A stretch of 64,000 nt of DNA, from contig CM077593.1 in NCBI GenBank assembly GCA_039654915.1, forward strand, positions 38,348,501-38,412,500. The letters are read 5' to 3'. The translations under genes and the position numbers were made by a program. The notes under the pieces were generated by a model. The model had not been told where the DNA came from. It saw only the letters and a list, made by a program, of their open reading frames with translations, and did no database searches. Below are positions 32,516 through 45,371 of this stretch, in pieces. Source of the DNA: Aquilaria yunnanensis (Eukaryota > Streptophyta > Magnoliopsida > Malvales > Thymelaeaceae). Positions within the stretch are counted from its first letter, which is position 1. Each line of letters starts with the position of its first letter.

Positions 32516-34812
32516 TTTTCCCAGGTCACCGTCGTAGAGACTCGGCATTCAAAAGACAAGGGGCTCTGAAAGTCCACCTTTGCGTCGAAGGCTTAGCCGG
32601 TGACCCAGCAGCCCACTGCAAAAGCTCCTATGCTAGAGGACGACTGCCCTCTAACAGTGACGATGGGCTTCTTACGAGACTTCTAGCGCTCCATTGTCGC
32701 TAAAATGACCCAGCAACTTGACCTGAGGTGGCCCCAGGCTACTTCGGTCTGAAGGACCTCCCCCTCGGCAACCCACCGGGAGAAGAGCCCGAGGGCTACC
32801 CACCAGAGTTCCAGGAGTGAGGGCTCTCATGACACATCTTTGATGGAGGACGCGCCCCCTAGGGCACAACCCATGAAAAAAAAGACCCAAAAAGAAACTA
32901 GGACCTCCCGTCGGAGGAGTCCGTCCCTATATTGAAGGTCCCAATCTACTCGTGTCGGAGTTACTCTCGAAAAAGGAGAAGAAGTTCGGCATTGCCAACG
33001 ACCACCAGGTAGTAGCGGGAAGCTAACACAGCTACCCTCAAGGAAAAGATACTTGGAAGACTAGAAAAGGTTGAGAGGTAGAACTCCCGAAAATCGGTCT
33101 GGTCAAGATTGTCCGACGCTTATGCCGGAGAGGAGTCACCCTTTGTACGGGAACTGGTGGGGGTGCCCATGCCTAGTGAATTCAAGGTGCCGCGCTTGGA
33201 AACCTACGACGGGCGTACTGACCCCCAGGTGCACCTGACAAAGTTCAAGCGAAGCATGGCGCAGATGACAGCACCCTCTACAAGTGTTTCGAGGTGACCT
33301 TCTCCGGTCCAGCAACGGCATGGTATAACTCCCTGGGCCACGGAACCTTGCTAAATTTTCAAGAGCTGTCCACCACCTTCGCCCAACAGTTCATTGATAG
33401 CAAGCCAACGGCCAAGATGCCGGTACAAATGTTCAACATAGCACAGCGAAGTGGGGAAGCCATCCTAGACTATGTCGAAAGGTTCAACCGAGAAGCACTA
33501 AGCATACCCAATTTTTGGCCCGAGATTCGCATCCTTGCAATGATAAGGGGACTTCGGAGAGAATCCCAGCTCTTTTATGAGTTCTCCAAAGTCCCCCCAG
33601 ACACTCTTGGTGAATTTTACCGAATGGCTGAATAGCACATGACGGCCAAAGAGCTCAGAATGGGAGGGCGTAAGGTGGAACACCCTCGGTCCGAAGGACC
33701 ATGGCACCTGCTTCGTCACCAGCATGAGGTTGGAGGAAGGCCCCGAAAACAAAGGGGTAGAAGACCAACGGCGTTCACTCCCCTAAACGCCACCAGGGCC
33801 AGCATTCTCATGGCCTTAGAAAGGCAAGGGACTACAGTTCCAAGGCCAAAGGCCATGACTTTGGAAAACAAGAAGAACATGGAGAAGTTCTGCCAATTCC
33901 ACTGAGATCACAGCCACGACACTGAAGACTGCTTCCAGCTAAGGAAATACATCGAGTCTCTGATAAAGCAGGGACAACTCCGCCGGTACTTGTGGATACC
34001 TTCGCCCAAAGGAAGAAAGGAAGAACAAAGAAGGGGGGACGAGGAAGACTATGATTCTAACAGACGTCGGGACCGAAGTCCTTGAAAGAATCCGCCACCA
34101 TCAGCAGGGGTCATGCAAACCATCACTACAGGGATACCCTCGACTAAGAGGAAAGGAAAGATAAGAGAAATCTCCATGATGGAGTATGGCAACTCGCCAA
34201 AAAGGCTTGTTCGCAAAGACGGGTCTACTATAAAGTTCCCCCATTATGACCCATTGCTCGTCATGGCAAGGATAGGGAGTTGAGACCTCAAAATGGTACT
34301 CCTGGATGACGGCTCCAACGCCGACGCCATCTTCTCACACATACTGCGTAAACTAGGCATCTCAAAAGGCAACCTCAACACAGTCAAATCCCCCACCTTT
34401 GGGGTTGGGCCATCCATGCTCCTAGTCCTCAGATGCGTTGACCTGCCCCTACTGATGAAAGAGAGCTCGCCTCAGAGTCAAGAGGAACTGTTCACCTCCA
34501 TTATGACCAGATTCATTGTCATTGATGTTCCCTCACCATACAATGCCATCCTCGGAAGGCAAACTCAAGGCAATCTCCACATCCGTCCGGATGTAAAGTA
34601 CTTAACAGTCACCTTCGCAACTAAAGAAGGAGATGCAGAGATCTCCATTGATCAAGCCGGAGTCAGGAAGCTCTTCACGAAGGCTAGACAAAGCCCGGCA
34701 AAAGTCCAAGTACAGACTTCGGCTACTGAAAAAGTAGCCACAACAAGCGAAGAGAAAGCAGGGGAGGGATTAGAAGAGTTGGAAAAAGTAGAAACAGAAG
34801 ATATAGAGCTGG
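32516..34812 (+). pseudogene. gag: Element G gag and protease part
   Basis: Collinear with A but degenerate. The N-terminal part aligns only weakly with many breaks. The gag core is readable from 33109 (ETYDGRTDPQVHL), with a frameshift near 33280 and a stop at 33633. The knuckle region near 33890 has a stop where the Arg of CQFHRDHGH is expected. Protease follows from 34293 (LLDDGSNADAIF). The frame stops at 34812, within the linker before reverse transcriptase, where the copia-like LTR enters; it resumes at 36235. Confidence 0.88.
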
Positions 34813-36229
34813 TGTTGGGTTTCGGGAGCCAAACAGCGCAGCGGAATTTAGCCGAAACCCTCCAGGATCCAAGTGAAACGGGGTAAACCGGGTGTTCGAA
34901 AATTTCATACCTAATTTTCGGTTGAGATCTCTCACTCAACTGTAGAGTCGAATCACAAAACCTGAACAGTTGACGTGTTCAGGCCCTCTATGGTATCCAC
35001 ACGAGCCTCTCGGGATCACCACGCTTCCACCACGTCCCGGCAGATGCGTTTCTCTTGCGCTCGCAGTGGTAGCTTGCGTCCTCCAAGGAAATTGCAAGAG
35101 AAGAGTGCGGCTGTCCTTTTGGGAGGCTAGGGCAAGGAGACCTGCGAATTTCTCACTTAAAAGTTGTATTTATAGTGAGACTCAACTTCCAGGCCTAATG
35201 GGTTTCAAAGCCCTAATCCAATTAGGATTTAATTTCGGGCTTAATAATGGCTCAACTCCTTGGCCCATTATTAATACGAAATTAAAGTGAAACCATAACC
35301 CAAATAATTAGCCCATGCACTCTAATGATCCAAATAGCTCTATGTGTGCGACCCAATAGGCTCTTGCCATGTTGGCAATGATCATAAATCACATTTATGA
35401 TCATAAGCAATGAGCGGTGTCTAGCAACACATCATTGCTACCCAAGTGACAAGATTGTCGGTGAATCGACTAAACCTTTATGATCATCACCGATATATGC
35501 CATTGTCCCTTTGTCCAAGATATCAAGACTAAGCACGAGACATGGAATGTGTCACTCTCGTATAGCCCAATCTTTGGTTTCTTGATTACCGAGTAGACTA
35601 ACTTAAACTGATGACATTGATATCATATATCAACTCATCGGAGCATGGCCATGCATTTTCTAAGTCTCACTCTATCAAGGGGCCCAAAGATATCACTCCC
35701 GTTACATAGGAGGGACAAATCCCATCTTGATCATACAAATCCCTCCGCATGATATGTGACATACCCAATGACCTCCTTCAAGTTCACTCAGTTACGAGCA
35801 ACAAAGGAAAGTATCAAAGTATGTGACTCACATGTAGGGAACCTTGATGATCTTAGGTCGAAGGACTACATATACCATGATCACTATGAGAATCACTTAT
35901 GACACTCATATAACGATCCATGAAGTGTTCTCATGGTGGGTCGGTCCAGTACACAAGTTCTCCAACTTGTACCCATATGTAGACTACATATCTCATATTA
36001 GTCTCCACATATGCTAGTCATTATGTATTATTGCAACCCGCTCCACAATAATACTATACTAGGGACGTTTAAGAATATCATTATTCTAGGGTTACAATTA
36101 TGTTTATTACGTTACGCAGAAACAAAACAACAAACAAAATTGCTGGATTAATGCCTCAATAAAATATCATGACTCAATTTGCAAAAATACAATCATCTCA
36201 TGATTGGCTTTTTGGGCACAACACTAACA
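34813..36229 (-). mobile_element. Solo copia-like LTR in element G
   Basis: 1417 bp with the two ends TGTTGGG and CTAACA, flanked by a perfect 5-bp duplication GCTGG (34808-34812 and 36230-36234). Minus orientation is likely (TGTTAG start, TATAAATA at 35174-35167, CCAACA end). There is no internal region or second LTR, so it is a solo LTR left by recombination between the two LTRs of a full element. Nearly identical to 2101-3519 by eye. Confidence 0.88.
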
Positions 36230-36234
36230 GCTGG

Positions 36235-37635
36235 TCCCCAGTTGAAACACCTGAATGGGAAAAAAATTGGCCAAGGGTGACAAAGATAGGCTTGTATCTT
36301 TCTTGTTAATGACCAAAGATCTATTCGCCCACTCTTCAAAAGACATGCCTGGGGTCGACCTCAGCATAATCCACCGTAGCCTCAAAGTACGCCTTGACGC
36401 AAGGCCAGTTCGGCAGAAAAAATGAAACCTATCAGCTCATAAGAACTCCTTCGTTAAAACTGAAGTTAAGTGCCTGATTGAGGCATGGGTAATAAGAGAA
36501 GTTAAATACCCCGAATGGCTCAGCAACGTGGTTATCACCACAAAAGAAGAGAGTGAAAAGCTCCGAATGTGCATCAATTTTTGGAACCTGAATGATGCCT
36601 GTCCAAAGGACTCCTACCCTTTGCCAGCCATAAAGCAATTGGTGGATTCAACCGTCGAATACGGTCTTCTCAGTTTCCTCGATGCCTTCAGCGGGTATCA
36701 TCAAATCCAGATGAACCCCGAAGATGAAGAAAAAACCGCCTTCATCACCAAAGTTGGTACCTACTGCTATGTCAGAATGCCTTTCGGCCTTAAGAATGCA
36801 GGGGCTGCTTATCAGAGGTTGATCAATCTAGTATTTGACTCCCAGATCGGAAGGAACATGGAAGTGTATGTCGACGATAGTATAGTTAAGAGCAGAATGC
36901 CTAGTAATCATATCTTGGACTTAGGTGAAACCTTCCAACGACTTCGGAAGTTTGGCATTCGCATTAATCTCGAAAAGTGTGGGTTCGGACTGAGTGCAGG
37001 TAAGTTCCTCGGGTTCATGGTGTCAGAAAGGGGAATAGACGCCAACCCCAAAAAGGTCAAAGCCTTGTTAGGATTCCGAACACCCACAACCATTAAAGAT
37101 ACACAAAGGCTTACTGGAAGAATCACTTCCCTTAGTAGATTCATTTCTAGGTACGGTGACCGATGTTGACCATTCTTCAAGGTGCTCACTAAAGCAGCCA
37201 AAAGCGAAGGTAACTCCAGAACCGAGGAACACCCTTGGAACCAAGAATGTCAAAAATCTTGGGATGAGCTTAAAAGCTACCTAACTTGGCTACTGACACT
37301 TCGGAAACCTCGGGTTGCAGAGCCTCTTCTCCTCTACCTTGCCGTCACTGGAAAAGCTGTGAGTTCAGTCCTAGTGAAGGAAGAAGATGGGAGGCAGTGG
37401 CCGGTATATTATGTAAGCAAGTCCCTACACGGTGCCGAGGTCAGGTACCCATTGCTCCAAAAAGCCGTTTACGCTTTAGTGCTCGCGGGTAGAAGGCTAC
37501 GGCCCTACTTTCAAGGACACCCCTTCATAGTCCGAAGTAACTTGCCTCTACGTGACGTAATGAAAAGAGTAGAGCATTCGGGAAGGCTGTCAAAATGGTG
37601 TATCGAACTCAGAGAATATGACATCGCTTATGAGC
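36235..37635 (+). pseudogene. pol: Element G reverse transcriptase and RNase H part
   Basis: It resumes just after the solo LTR. The first 290 bp are degenerate. From 36528 the reverse transcriptase is clear (LDAFSGYHQI, MPFGLKNAG, catalytic YVDD). One stop at 37167-37169 replaces the Arg expected after GDRC. From 37182 the thumb and gypsy RNase H continue (LLLYLAVTGKAVSSVLVKEE, YVSKSLHGAEVRYPLLQKA). It breaks at 37635 within the link to the second RNase H, where the solo Tat LTR enters. Confidence 0.88.
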
Positions 37636-38706
37636 TTATGCGGCCTGGGGGTGCGGAGCCAGCATCTGATGCAGTCTGGTTAGGTGGAGCCAGCATCTCC
37701 ATTGTGTTCAGCAGGGTGTCCTAGAGGTGCAAGAAGGTACCCTGAGAGGGTCACCTTAAGTGGTGGCCGGCAGCTTCCTGGTACCGTGGTTGGTGAGGAC
37801 GGGAAAGACTTCCAGCATGGGAGAGAGCCCGGAGCAGAGATCCTTCAGGGAGACCTGGCTGAAACACTCAGAAAACAAGGGTTATGAGGCCCCCTGGGTG
37901 GTTTTCCGAGGGGGAACCTCCGACGCCCAAGTCGGTGCTTTTAGAGTGAAGGAGACATAGTAATAAGCACGAGGGACTCTTGCCTAGCGTGTCTTTCTGA
38001 GGGCTGAAGGGAGAGTATTCAGGCAGAGGGAGGAGAGCATCCTCCATTTTTCTGCCTCTCTGTCCTCTTTTTCCCTCTCTCTCTTTCTCTAGGGGAGCCC
38101 CCCGGGCGGAGAACCCCTACCTATTACCATTTCCCTGGTCTATAAAGGAGGGGGTGATCCCTTCAGATTGCGACACGTGTATGGTCGGATGGCGTTCATA
38201 TTTTTGGGCGTGGAGGCCTCTAGCCATCTACAGGCTCCTCAAGCCGCGAGCCGTAGTAGGTGTAGCCCTGTGTGACAGGACGTATGCTGCGATGCCGTGT
38301 TAGAGCGTGCCTGGGGGTGGCGTGTCGGAGACGTATATGAGTGGAGTGTCAGAGACTCCTTGATGGCTCTTGCCGTACAACTGAGGTCCCTTTGGTTGAT
38401 GTCTCACTTCGGGGTGAGGGGCCCTTTACCGGAGTTGGGCTAGAACTTCGGTGTCTACGTCTTTAGGGGGCTTTCTCTCACAGGGGGTGGTTGGTCTTTC
38501 TCCCCTGAAGCTGGTTCAGTCGCCCTCCCAAAGAGGGCGTTACGCTGGCTCTCGAAGTCGGAATTTGGTGAGCTACCGAGGTCGTGCGCCTCAGGTGTAT
38601 GACTTCCTTTACTCCGGAGTCCTTTTTGAGGTCATATGCCTCAGGTGTCTGGCTCCCTGTTTCCCGTGGTCGGTAGGTGGTCAGGACGATAGCACTTCGG
38701 CTATCA
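37636..38706 (-). mobile_element. Solo Tat LTR in element G
   Basis: 1071 bp flanked by a perfect duplication TGAGC (37631-37635 and 38707-38711). On the minus strand it begins TGATAGCCGAAGTGCTATCG; the other end is GCATAA, one base off the expected CATCA-type terminus. G-box block with CACGTG at 38174-38179, GACTTGGGCGTCGGAGG box near 37935 and a GC-rich hairpin. It is a distinct subfamily from A and G. No internal region, so a solo LTR. Confidence 0.87.
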
Positions 38707-38711
38707 TGAGC

Positions 38712-39014
38712 CAAGAAGGGCAATAAAAGCCCAGGCATTGGCAGATTTCATCGTCAAAATTCTAGAAATCGAGGCTGCTGAAGCTACCTCTTTGTCGATG
38801 GAGCCTCAGGCGCTGAACACCAAGGCACTGGAGTGGTCCTTCGGGGGCCCGAAGGTATGGAAGCTACCAAAGCCATCAAATTCGATGTTAATGTCACCAA
38901 CAACATCGCTGAATATGGGGCCCTCATAGAAGGACTAAAACTGGCCAAAAAGGTTGGTGTAAAAAACCTTATGGGCCACAAAGACTCACAGCTAGTAGTC
39001 CGGCAAATGAAAGG
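38712..39014 (+). pseudogene. pol: Element G second RNase H fragment
   Basis: It resumes with AIKAQALADFIVKI and then, after a deletion and frame changes, continues with VTNNIAEYGALIEGLKLA and HKDSQLVVRQ of the archaeal-type RNase H. The Asp in HVDGAS lies in the damaged stretch. It is cut at 39014 by the chromovirus LTR. About 120 codons that should follow (through the start of integrase) are absent on the far side. Confidence 0.8.
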
Positions 39015-41390
39015 TGTTACCACCTCAAAAAATGGGAGAATTACAAGTGTGTCATAATGGCTAAAAACCATTATATTGTGTAATTCTCACCATAGTGATT
39101 GTAGTGTGGGGGGTAAAAGGTATGATGAACACCTCCTTAAAAGTGTTCCAAGTTGGTAACTTGGTCCCCAAGAAAAGCCTTAAGTATTACTTGTTTGTCA
39201 AGCAACCTATGGACTTTTTTGTAAGGTTTTGGAAATTCGAGTACTCAATTGCAAAACTTTCACAAAAGAGATTTGGAGAGTTATGGGAAGGATATGAATG
39301 GTATGAAAGTGCTATTGGAGGACCAAATTCCTTATGGAAGACAACTAAGGACAAAGAAAACACAAAAAGGCATAAAGGATCTAAGTGTTCTAATGTAGGC
39401 CTTAAGATGTGTACGTCCATGACTTAAGTCAAATGGAAGTTTTGTGGGGTTATCCCACATAAGGAGGGCTACTAAAGGAAGATAAGGATGGTCAAATGTG
39501 GGCCAAGAGATTAAGATTAAGAAACCATAGTCTTGTAGCAAGAAAAATGACATAAGACAAGGTTAAGACTACTTAAGTGTGTTTAGTGTACTTTTGACTA
39601 TTTAAGTAGTCAAGACCACCTTTGCTCTCTAAATTTCGGCCTCCACCAGAAAAAAGAAAGCCAGCCCTCTCCTCCACACTTCCTCCATAGCCACCATACC
39701 TTCAAACTCAAAACTACTTGCAATTGAAGTCAAGGAAGCACAATTGGAAGCTATTTGGTGCTATTGCTTGAGTGCACCTAGGATCAAGCTCCAATTTCAG
39801 CATACCCATCAAGGTAAGGGTTGTCTTGCTCTCATGGGTTGTTTTCTGTATTTTCAAACATCCATGGAGCTATGGCTAAGCTTGCAAGAGAGCCATGAGC
39901 TTGATGAACCAAGCTTATTAAGGGGAGTGCACTTATTGAAGGTTTTGTGACCTATTGTCAAGTGCACAAAGATGGCAGTGAAGTGAGGGTTTCTAGAGCC
40001 CAAAGTTAGTACTAACTACTATTAAAATCCTCCTAAGACCAAGCATTAGCTTGATGAGGGCTTCCATAGTGATTTGGTTATGTTTATTATGTGTTTTATG
40101 GACTAACCTATGGCATATGTTGCTGCCACATTTCATGTGTTTGTTGTTTGTGTTTGGATGCTGAATTTGGCTGCTTTATCTTGTATATATGCATTGTGGT
40201 TTTTGTGTTTTAGTGTCTTTGGATTCATTTTTTAATGATGGTTAAATTTCCTATTGAATCCAAGTGCTACCCTTACTAAGTTTCTCAATGAAACTTACTC
40301 CCCTCAATTCTGTCATTTCAGGTCCAGCTCAAAGATCACCTTCAAACTAACCTTTGTGGTTTGAGTTTTGATCTGAAATTTCAGGTACATGAACGTCCAT
40401 ATGTCTAGTTGTGATTTGGAAATTTTAGTGATTTTAGGAGCACATTTCGTATTTTTAATGGTGGTACTTACTGTGCTGTGCAGCATCTGTCCAACATCCT
40501 ATTTTTGGAGTCCATTGTGTCTTAGGACCTCCTGTAACCTAGGGTGCGTATTTAGCTAAGTTAAGGCCATATTTTAGTGGATGTATGAATGTACATGTAG
40601 TGTATGTAAAATGAGACAAGTATGTGAACATTTGAGTAATGTTTTGGCTATGTAAGTGATGTGGTGCAAAGCTGCCTAAGTGTGAATGATGGGCTGCTTA
40701 CTTGTAAATTTTATTTTGGCCACATAAAGTTGCTAATAGAAAGAGAATTTAATTCCTATGTGTAATGGACATATATGGTATAGCCTTGGAGGTTTTTCCC
40801 CTTGTGAATGAAGTGTTTGCATGGTTTGGAAAAATTGTATGGGCAAAATGGTCCAAAAGTTGCCAGAATGTTGACTCTGGACATAAAGTTGAATATCTCC
40901 CTGTGTAGAATGAACCATGGTATGAAATTTTGACCACACCTAGAGCACATCTAGATGATTAACTGGGATTTAGAATTTCTTGATTTAGATCCCTGTAGCC
41001 AAGGATATGATGTTGCAAAATTGGCTGAGTTACTGTTCATTTGGTCCAAATTTTGTAACCAACTTAAAAAATCCATAACTTGGTCCATAGGTGGGCTATT
41101 GATGTAAAAAAAAAATTCCTTGGTTTTATCTAAGTCTCTACTTAATAATGGAGCAAATAAAATATGGGGCTATGTGGCTAGAATGATACATTTTATTAGT
41201 GGAAGTTACAGGTGCAGTAGTTGGCCACTAGAACTTAACCAAATTTCCTAATGTGTGGAAGCCAAAACTAAGTCTTGTGCTAGTGTTTTCCTTATTTGCT
41301 GCCATGGTGTGCATGCAATGTGAATATGTGTGTGATGGTTGGACCAATATGCATGTATTTACATAGTGCCCAAGAGGGCCACTTGGGTAT
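39015..41390 (+). repeat. Chromovirus LTR inserted in element G
   Basis: About 2.4 kb beginning TGTTACCACCTC at 39015, left flank AAAGG. It covers the regions matched by 1602-2100, 30297-31545 and 1-560, so it is the most complete copy of this LTR here. Hairpin TAAGTTTC/GAAACTTA at 40277-40297 with CATTTCAGGT after it. The right end is unclear: no TSD, and about 375 bp of G are missing at the junction. No gene seen; small frames have no domain. Confidence 0.72.
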
Positions 41391-42458
41391 GCAGAGGTGC
41401 ATAAGTGAAAAGGATGTGATGGCAGTCCTCGAAGAAGTCCATGAGGGGGCCTGCCGTTCCCACATAGGAACAAACGCCCTCGCAGGAGTACTACTCTGTC
41501 AATGTTAGTTTTTTCCTACCCTAAGAAAGGATGCAAGGCAATTTGTCCAAAAATGTGACCATTGCCAAATGCACGCCAACATCCATAAGCTACCTTCAGA
41601 AAAAATAACTTCAGCAAACTACCCTTGCCCCTTCGCCGTCTGGGGTATAGACCTTGTCGGACCCTTCCAAGCGCCCCCAGTGGGGTGAAATTCAACATAA
41701 TTGTACTGGACTACTTCACTAAGTGGATCGAAGCGGAGCCGTTGGCATCAATCTTGGTGAAGGATAACCAAAAATTCGTGTCGAAGAACATCATATGCCG
41801 ATTTGCCATACCAAGGGTAATAGTGCCCGATAATGGTACCTAGTGGCTAACCTCGGCATAAAACTACATTTTGCCCCGGTAGCCCATCCTCAAAGTAATG
41901 GGCAAGTTGAGGTATCCAATAGGACAATAAAAGATGGCTTGAAGAAGAGGCTAAGGGAGGCAAAGCGGAAATGGCCCGGGGAGCTACCAAGTGTATTGTG
42001 GAGCTATTGCACAAATCCCCAAAGGGCTACCGGAGAAACTCCTTTCTCGCTCGTGTTTCAAGCAAAAGCCGTTATTCCCATTGAGGTTACACAGCCTTCA
42101 GTAAGGATACAGGTGTTCGACGAAGAAGGAAATAACCTTGGCTTGAGGGCAAAACTAGACCTCGCTGAAGAACACCGTGAAATGGCCGAACTCAGGAGGA
42201 GGGCTTTCCAACAAAGAGTAGCCAACGCTAGTAACTTGCGTGTGAAGAAAAAAGAAATCAAGAAGGGAGACCTTGTCCTCCGAAAGGCCAAATTTGAGCC
42301 GCGAAGACCATCAAAAGGGGTACTTCGGGCAAACTTGGGGGGACCTTATTTGGTTCTTGATGAAGTCCACCCCAGGGGTATACAAATTAGGCGATGTCGA
42401 GGGAGTAGAGTTGAAAAACACTTGGCATTCAGATTCTTTAAAAAAATTCTACACTTAG
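41391..42458 (+). pseudogene. pol: Element G integrase
   Basis: From MQRCISEKD: zinc-binding domain (SHIGTNALA, then CDHCQ), core with VWGIDLVGP, VLDYFTKWIEAEP, VPDNGT and the catalytic Glu in NGQVEVSNRTIKD, then the C-terminal module (KKGDLVLRKAKFEPR) to the family terminus NTWHSDSLKKFYT at 42458. Breaks: a stop after LLCQC (41506-41508), a frame change near 41690, a stop at 41841-41843 with about 12 residues lost after the second catalytic Asp, and a shift near 42370. Three catalytic residues are present, but the gene is not continuous. Confidence 0.87.
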
Positions 42459-42871
42459 ACATTTTTTCCAAGAAAAGCTTGTGGTTACTCTTCCCGAAAT
42501 CACCAATAAAAATGTGGTTTATAAACTGAATATGGTCACATTGCTAAAATGGGTTTCTAGCACATTGACTTTCTTCCGAAAGTGCTTGTTCCATAGCAAA
42601 GCCTAAGACTCGGTGAAATATGTTTGGAAAAATTAAAGTAGTCCACATATCGGGAAAATCTCGCTAAAAGAAGAACAGTACAACAGTTCCCGAAGGCATG
42701 ATTACGGACGTAGATGTTCGTCGAAAATACATGTAGGAATTATACAAACTTCTGAAGAGTCATGATCGAAGGAAAGAACAGGAACATAGGAAAAATTTTC
42801 TTTCATTCATAAGTTATGAGGCAACATCACAAGAGAAGCAAGATTACAAAAAAAAGAAAGAAGAAAAAAGC
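42459..42871. other. Spacer between pol and antisense gene of G
   Basis: About 410 bp, AT-rich, between two convergent stops. I see no copy of the CCCGAGC tandem array found at this place in A and B, and no gene. Confidence 0.5.
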
Positions 42872-45319
42872 CTACTGAGCCAGAGCATCTGGAACCTCCT
42901 CGACCGTGGTATCTTTCTCTTGGACAGGGGCATCTGAAGGCACGGGCACAATAGGAGAGAGGTTGAGGAACTCCAGCTTCGACCATGTCCGCCTAGGGTC
43001 TTTAGTAAAATACAAAGCGGCCAGGAAGGACAGGTCGAGTTTGGGGTGCCGAGAAAGGACCCGGTGCCGCGCCGAACAGAAGCCATCTTGAAAAGACACC
43101 TTTTTCATTTGATCGGATTGGTCATTCTCAACACTCAGAGTTGACAACTCTGCTATAAGCTCGGTAACCTCCCTCTCGAGTTTCTTCCTCTTCTTTTTCT
43201 TGGCCTCCTTCTTCAACGAATCAACCTCGGCTTGAAGATCGGCATTCAAAGTAAGCACCTTCGCAAGGTTCTCAGCGTCTTCCGCCTTTTCCTTTCGAAG
43301 GGCCTCATTCTCTGAGGAGAGAACAACACACTTTGTACCGAGGTCCTCAACCTTGGCCGAGAAGTCGAGAAGGAGCTCCTTCTTGCTCTCCTGAAGCTCG
43401 GTCCAAAGATTCTCAAAGTCCACATTTGCAATTTTGCTCAATTTGCCACACTTGACGACGTACTTGGCGCAGAACTCCTTCTCAGACCGAGAGCGAGCCT
43501 CAGTCTGCTTTGCCGCCCAAGCTCAGAAGTATCTGCTGTATGCCAAGAGCTGCAGAAAAGAAAGTCACGAGTGAAGGTTAGAAGACAATGAAAAACCAAA
43601 AGAGAGAAGAAATTTACCTGGGCGGCGTGTTCGCTCATTGTCGCCGCGTGGATTTCCTCGTTCGGGCATTCGGAAAAGAGCGACTCGAAGGTGGCATTCG
43701 TCAGCACACCCCTCGCTATTTAGGGAGCAATCAACTGACTGTGCTCGGAGAACAAGTTCATGCCCTCCGTGAAAGTCCAGAAGGGCTCCCTTGGTACTTT
43801 GTCCTTCGGGATATGGCCATCCCGAAAGGCCCTCTTCCAGGCATGGGCTTCCACCCAAGGAGCAGGTGTCACCTCCTCTGCAAGATCACGCTGAATTTCC
43901 ATCAGTACGTTGTCCTTTAGCCATAAATCTATAAGATCATAGACACCAAAAACACTAAGATTTTTAGACAAATGGCTAAGGAACGAACCTGGTGGAACCT
44001 CGGTAACGACATCCTCGGCCTCGCCCACTTTGCGGACTTCACCGAGAATGTACTTGCCTTTCCTCCTCCTGCTCTCCTCGAGCTCTTGAGCCGAGGTCGC
44101 TCTGACCGAAGTCTCAGTAGTTGTATCCAAGCTCAGAGCAGTCTCGAGGGCAGCAGGATCCAAAGGAGGATCACCATAGGCGGGAGACCGGATAGGCGAC
44201 TGGTCCTGCACTTCGACGACGTCCTCGGGGGGAGGAGGAAGGACGTCCGCCTTGGCTTCTTTCACCTTGCATAGCCTTCCACAAGTCTTCTTCCTCTTCG
44301 CGAGCGCCTTCCTCCGCATCTGCTCTCCTTTCTTGGCCTAGCCGAGGAAAAGGGACTTGTAAAACTCCGCAGATTGATCGCCCATCTCTGTAAAATGAAA
44401 AAACGTCAGTGTAAGTCTAAAAGGAACACATGTAAGAAAAACCCGAAAGATAACCTACTCTCGAAAAAATCCTCGTACGAGATCCCGCACCGAAGAAGCA
44501 TCACCAGCCATGCTTTCTTCCCCGGGAGAACAGGCACGGGCAAGTTCAAGTTGAACTTATGCTCGTGGATCACCCCCAATTCCCTAAGGACCTCTTCGGT
44601 CATGAGGTCCCATTTAATGGGAAAGGGGTACAAGGAACGCTAAGGGACCTCAGGGTCCCAATCCACAACTGCCTCAATGCGTCGGTCGAACTCGTCAAAT
44701 TCGGTGGCCAACTCCGAGGTCAACAACTTCCGAGGGTCAACAACATCAGTCTTCAGCACCCCCGAAGCCTATCTGGTTGGGATGTAGCTCCATCTTTCGA
44801 GAACTGACAGAAAGAAAAACTATTTCTGCCACCCCCGCTAGCTATCCTTCATTCCAAAGGTAAAGGTGAATTTCTTGCTCCCGGACCCTCAGGGGAGTAA
44901 GAAGTAGAAGCCACCCTTCGGGACTGGGTGCAGCTTGTAGTATTGCATGAAGAAAAGAAAGTGGTGCTTTATCTTAAAAGCCCCACTAGGCAAAGAAAGG
45001 CGTTGAAATAAGAATAAGAGTTTGGAGGGAGCTGGTTCACGATGATCCCGTGAAACCTGCAGAACTCACATACCATGCGCGAATGGGGATATCGAAGACC
45101 GGCCTTCAATTGGGCCCGGTAAATAGTGATTTCATCAGAACGGGCCATGTAACAGTACATTTCATCAGAAGGTAACCTTGGGGCGGTGTAGGTAGGGAGG
45201 AAGCATTTTGCCATCCACTTCGTCATCTTCTCCGAAGTAATGCAATAGGGATGAGACTCAAGGGGGAGAAAGCTCTCAAGAATAGGACGGGCTGACATCA
45301 GTGGAACAGGGTTCGACAT
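42872..45319 (-). pseudogene. Antisense gene (aORF) of element G, broken
   Basis: The same gene as in A and B, more diverged. Exon 1 from 45319 (MSNPVPLMSAR) with YRAQLKAGLRYPH, CEFCRFHGIIVNQLPPNSY and, after damage near 44985-44640, MYPFPIKWDLMTEEVLREL. A donor-like GAGA/GTAGGT lies near 44460, with acceptor TTTTACAG/AGATGGG near 44390. Exon 2 (MGDQSAEFYKSLF) has a stop near 44338. Then come the ETPF/FWTFTEGMNLF segment near 43800-43720 and a coiled-coil last exon ending at 42872. Conservation of domain order, splice sites and strand across subfamilies argues that the gene was useful to the elements. Its promoter (56744) is now 11 kb away, because element A entered its 5' leader. Confidence 0.8.
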
Positions 45320-45371
45320 TTCTCAAAAAAGAAGAGAGGTAACCTCGGGGAAACTAAAGAAAGAACAAACA

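Noticed and set aside
43457..43620. A host gene with coiled-coil product near 42872-44319 (minus)
   Set aside because: It is collinear with the antisense gene of A and B, including exon order and position between pol and the polypurine tract, so it belongs to element G.
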